NCBI GenBank assembly: GCA_002633005.1
Contig: NMRA01000249.1
Span: 502,890 to 566,889, forward strand
DNA from: Phoronis australis
Taxonomy: Eukaryota > Phoronida > Phoronidae
DNA: 64,000 bases
Direction of reading: 5' to 3'
The notes under the pieces: generated by a model
Seen by the model: the letters and a program-made list of their open reading frames with translations, nothing else
Told to the model about the DNA's origin: nothing
Database searches by the model: none
Shown: positions 24,259 to 36,400 of the stretch, piece by piece
How the letters are laid out: every line of letters starts with the position of its first letter
Numbering within the stretch: the first letter of the stretch is position 1
Program-made: the position numbers and the translations under genes

Positions 24259-24441
24259 ATGGATGTTTATAAGTGTCGGGACTGCTTCATGAGTTTCAAC
24301 TCTCCGGATCTTCTTAGAAAGCACCGGACAAAGTTCTGCGTAGGAGGTTCATTGGGAGACCCCAATCACTTAATGCTGAGACAAGGGTTGCGCTCTGCAG
24401 AGGGAAATACTGCTCCCAGACCCAAGCCTCCCCAGTCCAGG
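24259..24441 (+). other. CCDC17: CCDC17 exon 1: N-terminal zinc-finger-like motif
   Basis: The first 27 residues contain C6-x2-C9-x12-H22-x4-C27, a C2HC/C2H2-type zinc-binding pattern followed by a basic, Pro-rich stretch. This motif opens CCDC17 proteins. The ATG is chosen because it is the first in frame after the acceptor at 24195 and directly precedes the motif. Confidence 0.85.
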
Positions 24442-27400
24442 GTAAGTACCATCTTATTTACATATATGTAAATAATTTATGTACAATATAAGTCCTGTTT
24501 AGACATTAACTTTTGGCCCAGCGCAACTGACACAGAGCAAATTGATCGGTGTCAAGCATCCTTTTACACACACAACTCACTAACTGTGGCAAGACAGAAG
24601 TTGTAGGCTGGAGAGTGGAATGCACATGCGCATGTTTTCAAATAGTGGGAGTTGCAGAGACAGAGCCCATATGTAGGTCATTGCACAAGAGCGCAGTGGA
24701 GATGATCCTTTCCTCATTGCCCCAGTTTCACGTTTAGACATATAATTGACACAGAGCAAGATGATTGACCTGTACTTCACAAAAGGGGACAAAAGTTGTC
24801 ACCGCGGTGTCAATTTGTTTGCTGTCGGTCCCGTTTACACACATAATTGGGCTGGAACATATCGTTCCATGTCAGCTGATCCATGTCAACTTTTGTAATG
24901 TAAACGGCACTATAGTCACCATCTAAGGTGACGGTGGACCTTATTGACAAGTCTGTATGCTTAAATCGATTACTAACCTACAGAATTTAACACAGAAAAT
25001 ATTTTCTGAGAACAGAAATTCCGTAGAATTTGATTGTTCACTTTTTACCAATCTGTCATTAGTAGGTTCACATAACCAAGCTTTTTAGTTAAAACTTTAG
25101 AAAAAAAGAAAGGCCTATTCGTAGCAAAACAACAGGATCAGTTACATGTCACATGACCTATTTTTGTGCGATATACATGTTTGAGATCTTATCTCAAAAA
25201 CTGTGTTGAATTGTTGTTTCGTTTTCATTTTATGCGACCCTGATATTTTTCACAAAAATCAAATGAGTAATATTTTTTATAGTTCCTCTTTCAAAAATGG
25301 AGCATTTTAAAACAATTGCTAATGTCAGTCTTTTGGAGAAGAACTGCTCAGCATCATGTTTGAAAACTTTCGTGCAAATCTGTTCCGCCACTTCTGAGAT
25401 ACAATATTCCGAAGTTGTCCAAAATTGCACATTTTTCTAAGGTCCTACTTAACCTTAAATCTTGATCTAGGCTGGAACATTTAATGAAAGCAACATACAG
25501 TGATATCGGTAGTAAGAGATTCATTGGCTTTGTGTTTAAAGCAGTCTATCCCGGTCATTAATCATGTGTTATCTAATAAAAACACTAAAGAAACTCCTGT
25601 CACCATGTGTTATGCCTGTTACGAGTTAATTGGTTTAATCAAACATTTCTGTCATAATGGTAAAGAAGACATTAGCTTACACAACACTTTTTTTGAAGTA
25701 ATCTAGCTAATTATAGCAACTTCCAGGTAATGGAACATATATTGGTTTTTGGACCAAAAATGCATAGTGATTATTGTTGGATAGGCATCGACTTCTTGAT
25801 GTTTTATTAACTTTGACCAGAGATGTTGTTTCTAGAGTATGTTAAGGTCATCGCTGTGAGCCGACCGTTGCCATCAATTGTGAAATGTAATGAACTGTGC
25901 AGCTTATCATTTTGGCTTGCTTTTTGTCTTGAAGTTACCAAGAGAATCACCTTTTATGTAATTCAAACAGCTTTGAATAACGCCATCATAGTGTTCTATT
26001 AAGACCCACATTCGACAATTGTTATTTGTCTTTTTGGTTTGTGTTGACTGTTAAGCAATATGGCAGGAATTAAGGCAACTTCAACCGTTGTTTGAGTTGC
26101 CAATATCTGACTAATCAAACTTGTGTGTTCTTATTTTGTTAACCTGGGCTTTGCTAGGACTATCTCGTTAGCCCAGAGTACATTCTGAAAAAAGAAGACT
26201 CCATTGAAGTTGGGCTTTATGTTCAATGGTTAATTTTTCCTGTAAATTGGCTGACATGTACAACCAAATGAACACTGAATTAAATATTTTCTTTCATAGC
26301 ATCAACAAACAGTCAATAGCTAAGCACTTGGCAGGAATATTTAGTTCTGGTGAGAGATCTTGAAGTTTTATTGTGCTGGTCCCATTGTTTTTTCATTGTC
26401 TGCAGATTCATCTGAAAGTATTTTGTCTGTGCTCAGTGTTTTACGTTCAAAATAATTGCAAAAAATGAATTTTCTTAAATTGAACTTTACAAATTTTGTT
26501 AATGGATATGAATTAAAAGCTAGTGGAAAAAATAGCATCTCAACAGATGACATCAACCATCAATCTGGTTTGTGGATGTTAACTCACACAGTAGTTACAG
26601 TTAGGTAATCTTGATGGGCGGAAAAATGTGGCCTCCGCCCTGAGAATTGGTCCCGTGAAATTTGGTTTGTCGTCTTATTTATGAAAATCTGCTTTGAACA
26701 TCCACTGGTATCCCAGTGAACTAACCTCAGTCAGGTATTCTTTCTCAACTCTCCAATACCAAGTGGAAGTTTGATAGATAGGCATATTAATTCACCCCAA
26801 GCTGAGAGATTTCAAAGATAAACTTGATAAGAGTGACCATTTGTTAAAACCTTCCCTTCTTGTATTGTAACATGTCCTACTTGCAAGTGTGCAGTATTCA
26901 AACATTGTAGATTGTGTTTCTTAATGTTGGGTGTATCCCTAATTGATATGCTGTCCTCTTAGCAACTGTCAGCTGGTTATAGGGTGGTGTTGCTACAGTG
27001 TCACAATAGAGTCATGGCCTCCTATTTATTATTAAAAGCCATGCATCCAAGTGAAACTCATTTCAATTTTGTATTTTGTCCATCTATTCATTCTTAAGTG
27101 TCCCTAGATTGCCTGATTCACTTTAACCTCCACAGCTGCTGACTATTACCTGACAATGACCTGCATAAAAACTTGTAAGGTTAAACTATATTATTTTTCT
27201 GTAGACTACCTATTATGCATAACCCTAAGGATGTAAAATTGAACAGATTGTTTCTTTATAAAAACTTTTCCTTTTTCAGGCCCAGTCAGACAGTGGCTAC
27301 ATAGATGGCAAGGTGAGCAACTTTAACAAAGCTTTTGATCCTCCCGTAAGCCCATCTCACCCCTTGTTTTTCTGCTTGATAGCAATGGTAGCATAACTTC

Positions 27401-30400
27401 AAAACTGCGATTGTCCAACATGTTAAATGTTATGTGAGTTTGCTTGCAGTAAAAGCTAAAGGTATTTAGACAAAATGATCCACAATTCCCTGTCATGACC
27501 TCTGTACGGAAGCCAAAGTCATCGTCATCGTTAACCTTCCCTCTTGACTGATGATAAAGGGAAATTAACAAGAAAATTAAGTAAACTGTGGCGAGGCCGT
27601 AATGTATTTAGAATTTTTCTGCCCTAATAGTTATTGCCACTCATTTTTGCTGTTAAGGTATTTGCCGTTATGACTCTTAACGATGTTTTGTATTAATTAT
27701 TTTTGTCTTGTATGTAGAACCTTATCAACAAGCTTGTGAATTTAAACGGACTTCTAAGCAAAAGAGTTGAAGTAAACTCTGACTGGGAAAGTAATATATT
27801 TTATTTTAAAATCGAAAGTTTGTATCTTTTGTTGTTAACTTAGTTTATACCAATGTGTCTTTAGCCGGGCTTTGTGATCACATTTTTGGGGAAAATGTTA
27901 GCAAAACCTGGCTTATTTTTAGTGGCTGGAATTTGTTTCATAGGCTCCTAGGAAGAACTTGTGATCAAACCCAATAATGCCTACAATAGATATGGTTCTA
28001 GCACGGACAGTCAGTCAATCATCGACAAGCTGTTTCATCAGTTTTAAGCAATATCTCAGCCAACAACTTTCTGTGCCTTCGTTTTCCTTTCAGAACATTT
28101 CAGGATAAATTTTCTTCAGCACCGTCTTTTTCTTTCTTAGCTCATTTTGCTATGTGATGCAGATCCCTTGTTAATCCTAACAATTTGAAGACTGCTAAAT
28201 TTTCTATTTGCCGAAGAACTAATTGTCCATTAGATATTCCCGTTTTGCTGTCATAGTTTTCCGTTTTCTGTGTGGTCATTTTTCAAGCGCATATTGACTG
28301 GCTTGCCATTGTTATATTTGTAGAAATACATTTTAACGGACTATTTATATGATATAGAACAGTACACATCAAGGTTTTTATGGAGTTTCATGCTGAAGTC
28401 TTCAAACAGGATTTACTTGAATGTTTCTGAATATCATTTTCCATCTGCAAAAGCCTGCAGAACCATCTGATTGCCTAAAGTTGTGTCACTGTAATTTTTC
28501 ACATGACACTGAACTGTTGAAGAGCTGTCAGCAATGCTGGTTTGAAGTATCACCCTTCAGTTATCAACTGTTGGGATCTATTTCAACCTCTCACTAACAA
28601 ATACAAAAAAGATTTAGGGAACTTAGTTCATGCAACACCTCACTGAAGGACTGACAGTTTATGATTTCTTTTGATCAAGCTTATGCAATTCCATGTCATA
28701 GTGTGTGACCTGAAATTCAGACCAAGCTAATAGAATTCCAAATCACACAGTGTGACCTGGAATTGCATGAGCTTGATCTTAAGATTGAAATGAAAAAAAA
28801 AACTGTTAGAGTTCTTTCCAAGCCTGGAAGTGACACTTGCTTTGACTAATAAATAATTTGAGATTTATTTTGTAATCATGGTAGTGGCATCAATGAAAGC
28901 TTGGGTTTTTGACATAATCCATGGTTATAACGTTGATTTTATAAGGGTGGTGTGAAATGTGATGCAATGCAGCCAAAAGTAAATTTTAAGCACTGTGGAA
29001 AAATGTCTGATTTGGTTCATCTCTTTTGCCATAGTGCAAGATTGTGTGTACATCGGCCTTTAGTCCTACAGTATGTATTATCCGTGCCACTTTGTGAATT
29101 GTTGAGATTGTAAAATGTGGAGCTTGTGCTTTTTCACGTTGTGTTAAATTTTGCTGAGAGGGGATATTATGGAAATGGTGAACTTGAAGGTGAAGGAGGT
29201 GCAAGATCTCAAGAGTCGTAGATCACTCAACAAAGAGCTGAGAGACAAAGAAGAACGCCTGCTATTGAGAAGTTTCGATGATTCAGCAGAAAGAAGCCCG
29301 CGTGGCCGACCCCGAGATTTAAAGGCTATTCAAGACGAAGTGAGTCATCTGCAGCAAAATGCGCAGATTCACTCATCTGTATTTTTGTTTAGTTCTGTTT
29401 TCAATTACGGATTTTAAAAATTCTTTTAGTTAAATGTACAATATGTGAATTTCATTTTTTCTTTTGCAATGTCTGAACAGAACAATGTAGTTTAAAGATT
29501 TTACACTCTGTTACCATAGTTTGCACTCTATGACTACCACCAGTTATCATTACAAGTATTTGCAATAAGTAGTGTCAATTATATCAATTATTTTTGCAAA
29601 TAGAAAATGACATTTGTAGCAAATATGTTTGTTCCAAATTGAAGAATTTCCATGGTAGTGATCATTTGAAGCAGTTGCCTGGTCTGATAGTTTTCTAAGC
29701 ATGTTCTAAGAAAATGATTCCCTGGTCCAAGTTTCTTAATTTTCTAAGTATATTTAGATGCTGATTAAACCTCGATATTTCGATGTTTTGTTGAGATTAA
29801 TATTCATTCAATTTGTGGGGTATCCACTATGATTGCCTTTTGACTCTGACCTGAACTGATGAGCTTTTGGCATATGCAAAAATAGTGAACTGGTCAATGA
29901 GATATTTTTGAATACAAGAATTTGGACTAATGGGAGACTTTTAACCAACATGGTCGCAACTTATCATTTGTGTCAGGATACCACTGGCTTATATAGGACG
30001 AGGAACTATTTAACTTCTGTTGTAGACATTCTAAGTCCGGTCACCATGCCATCTGTTGGCCACATGTGATGATGGGTCTGAGAATGTTTATAACATACTT
30101 CCAAAGCCTTATTGAGATTGACATTTAACGCCTGCTCAAAACGTTTAATCGCATACACTGTATTGGGATCTTTTCACAAAGTCTATATGTTCCTCTCCAC
30201 CAACCGCTGTGGTGAAGAAGCACTTCATGGGACAGCCAGGTGGCAATAAGAGTCACTGCTTCTTGAAAGTATTCCGTGGGCTGTTTTGACTATGGCAAAT
30301 AAACGTTTTTCCTCATGTTCGATTTCAAATATTTTTTGTTGAATTTCTAATAATGATTTTGTCTGATGGTTGAAACTTGCAGTACAACAGAGTTAAAGCC

Positions 30401-33400
30401 AGTGAACGGCATATCAAGCGAATTGTTGATGAGATTGAAATCGAGGCTATGAATGACAATGGACGGCCATCTCCTGCCTCTAGCATGAGCATTTATCTGT
30501 CGGATGTGAGTACGAACATGCCAGCGTGGATATGTACTCACTAGAGCACAGCTCATGGGATGCATTCACTGTTTAAGCAAGGATCCTAACAACCGCACTA
30601 TTAACACTGATCATGAGGTTGGCCTCCTATGAGGGCTTGTTAGCAATAAATGGAGTTTGCTGAATACTCTTGCAAAGAACAGGCTGTTGATTGAGGCCTG
30701 CAAGCAAGTTAGCTGTTAGCAGACAGTCTTTCTCTGTGCCTTAACCCATGTTGGTATTGGTCTAGTTTTGTCAACTGAGTGTCATCAATTCAAGCTAATA
30801 TTTGCATAATATAGGGATTTTCAATAATTTGCAAGTGACTCAGTTTCCTAATCACATCCAATCCCAAAACACATCTGGTTGATTCTAGTAACTTGGGTAC
30901 CTAGTTGCTGTTAGTTACTATCTTTGGATGCCTGAAACAATGAACCAGTATGCTGTGAAAAACTGTGGTCTTTTGTTTGATCTTGTCAGTTACAAATGCT
31001 TATCTCAGTGAATGCTTCCCTGAGGTGTCAATATAATTTAACAGACATGCCAAATGCACAGTTTTTAGCATTCTACCTAAAATATATTTTGACGATCAAT
31101 TAAACACTTTGATAATAATTTCATCACAAATCGAATAGGCTCCACTGCAAACTAACCTGAATTGTCCCGAGACACAAAGTAGAGTGCCTGCGTGTATGGA
31201 TTGGAACAGCATGTTTTGTATTGAACACTTCATGCTGACATGCCAAGCACATAATTTGCTAAGTCTGCAAGCTGTTGCTTGTCGTCCGCACCGTTTTGAC
31301 TATCTGCACTGTCTGCGTGCTGTTACTCCTTGCTTTCAGGGGCATTTTGCCAGTTTAGTGTTTTAGTGCATGTTTGTTGTCTGACCTGCCATTAATGTTT
31401 TATGTACGGGTGTGGTTTTCATACTTCTGCAGACTTCCTGGTGTTAAAAAGGTACGATAGTCTTGTTTGTGAGAAAATATGAGTTTTATCAAGAGCACTG
31501 TCAGCTGCTACTTCCCATACTCGCTTGGGTTAACGCACTCCACCAGTTTACACTTTCAACTGCCCGTGCTATTATTAATGCTCACCCCCAGTTGTACAAT
31601 TGTAAAATTTTCTTGAAGATCATCTTCAAACTTAGGCTCCCGAAATGTTCAAAACATTCTCAATTTTACCTAGTGCAGGAATGGTTAACGAAATTTTCGA
31701 CAGAGTCTTGTCTTCGACGCTTGTGCTCGGCCAACGCCTAGCCCCTGATTTTGAATTTCGCTAATCTAATTGCCAACTGTGTTAACCCACACAAGTATGG
31801 TTATATATCTATTGGTTGTTCAAGTGTAGCTGTTTCATTGTTTAATTTGTTTCCTTGGTTTTGTTTTTAGACTTTGATCATGTTTATGACATCAGGTGCT
31901 TGGGTCTTAACTTTTAACTCGATATCATTTTTGGCGCTTTCTATTCTGTTTACAAATTTAAAGTGTCCATTATAATACCAGAATACAAAATGGCTTATGT
32001 GGATAACTGTTTAATTCTGATTTGAAATTGATGACCCTAGCATTAAGGCTTAAAGTTGGAGTGTGAACTCGAAATTTTGAGTTTTTACTCATTATCATGA
32101 ATTTTGACTCGGGTTTATAATTCGAATGTAGAGGTCATCAAGAGCAAAATGTGGACCAGAAACTGTATGAGGTAAAATGCTTGAACACAGAATGAAAGCC
32201 ACTGATCTTGAGTTCACACAAAAGTAGATCAGAAAATGACAAATTTTAAAATATTTTGGAATTCGATTTTGAGTTCAAAGTTTAGACCCAAGGCACAGCT
32301 GCTTTAATATTCATTTGAAGATCTTGTATCATTTTTATTGGTTTTATTGAATTCACTGGCATGCCGTGTTCTTTTATTTGTTTTTAATTTTGAGGCTCTG
32401 CTAATTGATTTAGGAGGAGTAATATCACTCTGTTATTGTATACTGGGGGATGAAACTCAATTAGTCCAAATGTATTATGGGATAGGCTTGTTTTTCTTAT
32501 CAAAGCAACTCCTGTTGCCGATATAAGCCTACACTGATGGGATCAATCTGTATGTTTTGTAAACTGTTATCTTCAGGTCTGGACTGAACAAATAACTGTA
32601 CATTTTGAGCCTTCTGAAGGAAACATGTCTGAACAATTCTTAACAAATGATATGATTTTGGTAACTTTTGAAAATCGTCTCTCAGAAATGACTGATAGGA
32701 GCTAATGAAACTTTCTAGTAAGATTCATCTCAGAAATTTTGTATGAATATTCATCTTCAAAAATGTATTTTTTCATAAGGTGTTCTGTCTTTCCTGATTT
32801 TTGCACAAAGCTATAGGAAAGAAAATTGATGCAATATTGAAAACTAGCTCTTTTGAGATTTCATTGTGACATTAACTTCTACAAAAGGAACTAGTTTCAG
32901 TCGATACCCTTGTTTTGCTGTAATTGTAGCGTTGTCAAAAAGACAGCCATGTGACCAAATCCATCACAGATTGACAGGAAGTCCAAAAGTGAATCTCATT
33001 CGCTCATTAGTTTTGTTATGAAACATTATTTAATTTTAGTTTTGCTGATTCATATATTGGCTAAATACACAGACTTGATAGTAACGTTATTCACAACCTG
33101 AGGGTTTGTTCTTAAATATACTAGAGGAACCTGATAGTAACGTTATTCACAACCTGAGGGTTTGTTCTTAAATATACTAGAGGAACCTGATAGTAACGTT
33201 ATTCACAACCTGAGGGTTTGTTCTTTAATATACTAGAGGAACCTGATAGTAACGTTATTCACAACCTGAGGGTTTGTTCTTAAATATACTAGAGGAACCT
33301 GATAGTAACGTTATTCACAACCTGAGGGTTTGTTCTTAAATATACTAGAGGAACCTGATGAAAGACTGGCCATGGTGAATTGCTCTAACGAATTATGAAT

Positions 33401-36400
33401 TTTTTATTGTAATTAATGATGCATATCTGTTCAGAAATTTATGTGGTTTTTATGGTTGTTAAATTTTCAGATTTCGTGTTTTACTTTTAATTGATGTCAC
33501 TTGTAATGTTGCTGATGTGGGGGATATAATAGCCACGAGTGAGGTCTTGGGTTCAAACCCTTCAACTGGTTTTCAGAATGTTTTTCTCGGTACTGGGTGA
33601 GCTAGTACACATATGTTGTCCACGGCAACCGACAAAAACACATCAGCACAAGTTGATTGTCTTTTGCCTGCAAAAAGGGAATTGCCTTGAATTTATTTCA
33701 CTGTACGTTGCGGCATGTTTGCTAAATATACCAGAGTGTTCTATTTTCATTATCAGTTTCTCTTGCTCTTTTTACTGTATGCCAGCTTAAGCTTGATGCT
33801 AAATTCTTGTCTTTGTTTTGACAGACATCTTAGTACTATACAATATTACCAATTTAGGACACAATATGGCTCATTTTTTTGTTAAAGGTAACAACATTAA
33901 ATGAATTGTTTATCATGTTAATGAACTGTACAGCAGTTACCATGATCATAAAGTATTTTGAAAAATCGTGGGTGTCCACAACAATGTCAAAAGACCTTGA
34001 AAAACTAGATAAAGGGTTATTTTGTGATTTATTTTTGTTTGAAATCTGTGGGTTTTTACTCTACATACCAGAACAATGAAGCAATGCTTCTTTTCAAGGT
34101 CATGACTAGTAATGACCTCTATTGGTGGTTAAGTCCACTTTCACTGTCTGGCAACTCATGGTGAAGAATTCACTTTTTGCTCAGTTGCTATATTGAAAAC
34201 CTCTGGGTGGTTTTGTTGTGTGTATGCTATATGGTACTCCCTTGCTAGTTAACATGTAGTGTTGCATGCTAATAATTTCTAACATTCTAATGTTGTTATG
34301 AGAACCTATTACTGATAATTAACTACAAGTGTATTGTGTTTGATCTCTCATATGACAGGAAGGAAATCTAATTGTTTGTATTCTTCTCAATTTATTTTCA
34401 AAACAAAATCAAAGATGGCTGAAATTATTGACCATTGTATGCTTTGTGTATTATCCATAAAGTTAGTCACCTAAGCCCGCTCTCTTGTCATAGATAGTAT
34501 CAACCTGACTCATGGTTGGTTCATGAACCACAACTGGATTTCATCTATGGGGCTGCTGTCAGTTTTCAAAATGCATTCTAGGACATATGTCGGCTTGCGA
34601 CCAATCGATGACATTGCTAAAAATTTGGGAGGCATGGACTGTGTTCCATAGCTGCAAAATTTTAACAAGTAAAGCTGATGGTATTGTGTGCTTTCCTTAT
34701 AATGCATACTGATATCTTGCGTAATTTTATGTTCTTGAGCTTTTCTTGTTTCTGCAGAATCCAGCCGCTGTTTTAGGTGGTGAGATTTACTTCAGTGTCA
34801 TCAGATGTCCGGCCTCGGGAATCTTTCATGGAAATGAGATTATTTGTTAAAAGTCATTTAATAATCCTTTCAGTGCATATTGAGGCTTACTTTTAATTTT
34901 TAGTTTCATCATGATTGCTGTTTAGTCATACTTACTCCAAAAAGCATATTGCAGTGGACCGGTCCCTTACTTTCAATAATTGTCACCTCAAGTGACAATT
35001 ATTGTTTTGCCTCATATTGTTTACAAGTCATCAATTTTCTGTGATGCCACCCAATGTTTACGAGCCCACAACCATCCCACAATGCATTTGAAAACTACAC
35101 CAGCGTCACTAATTGAGTACTAGATTTTGCCATAGATGAAATTCTTGAATTAACAAGCTCAGTAACCTGTTATGACCAAAATCCAACGGCACCTGTGACT
35201 TCAGATTGGTAACTCGGCTATTCATGATGACTGACACAGTGAATCAAGAACTGTAGTTAGTTTCCGCACCCTTCAGTTACACGCTACCTAACAAAAGTTG
35301 TATTCTTCACTATTCTAGGAGGAGTACAGTCCCCGTACCAATAAAAAGAGAACTGTTCACAACAGTCAGATGCGCCACCTAGCGGAAAGTCACAGCAGAC
35401 AGGTGGCGGGGTACCAGTCAAGGAGCAAGGATCTGGAGAAACAACGGGAGGGTAATGAAAATGTGACTGTGTAGTAATGGTCATAGTGAAGTAGGAATGG
35501 TACTGGTGGTGCCAGTGTTGTTGTTCATTTGTTTTGAAACTATTTTTATTACTCTGTACTGTTGTTTTTAAATTACTAGGCACTTACTCTATGTGACTAA
35601 CAACGTATGATGTGCCCGGATGTATTGGCATAATTTTCCTGTTTAGTTACAAGTGGTTGTCTGTAGTTTACTTCAAAGTAGATTTTGGAATCTCAACATT
35701 GAACTTAAGAATCGCTTATACACTGTAAGTTAATCATAAATCATCAAACTACAGTCACATCAGGGAAGTCCACTGGATTATTTATAAGATGTTCCATAAG
35801 TGGTCCCTGTGTTCCACCAATCAAAAGTTTACAGAAGTTATGCTTAATATCTTCCTTCTCCATTTTGTTTTGTATCATCTGTAGACATTAGGCGTCGACT
35901 GGAGCAGCTAGGACGTGTTCAACCAGCTGACTCTGATGTCAACACACAGCTTCTACAGGATCTGAGACAACAAGAGCGGAAGAATGAACAGACATTAGCT
36001 GAATTAAAGAAACAATTGACTGAGCTGAGCAGGGTCAAGTGAGTTGGTCAATGTAGCCTTAATTCATCATGCAAAACATGTTTTTACAAAGATTGTGCAT
36101 GTGTATGTGCGAAGCTAAGGTGTGGTCACTTGCATTGTGGTTGTAAGTGCATCTTTGGCCTTGCGCTTTGATGTGAAAAAATGTCTGCCGTTACCCAGAT
36201 TTGACCACTCTGTAATCTCATTTAAAGAACATGTATTTCACAAAAGTTATCATTAGTTGAGTCTTGATGCTTCAATAAAGAAATCCGGCAGTTCAATGTT
36301 TTTCTGATTTTCAATTTTGTTATAAATTATTTAATAGATGACGACTGAATCGTGTAGCTCTCTGGTGCTAAAATTCTATTTATTATCTTTTGTCATGTTT

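Noticed and set aside
33538-33562. GGGTTCAAACCC as a tRNA or SINE B box
   Set aside because: No A box at the right distance and no cloverleaf; the palindrome alone is weak evidence.
34758-34779. Micro-exon candidate with TCTGCAG acceptor and GTGAGA donor
   Set aside because: At 22 bases it would shift the frame between exons 5 and 6, which join in phase 0 without it.
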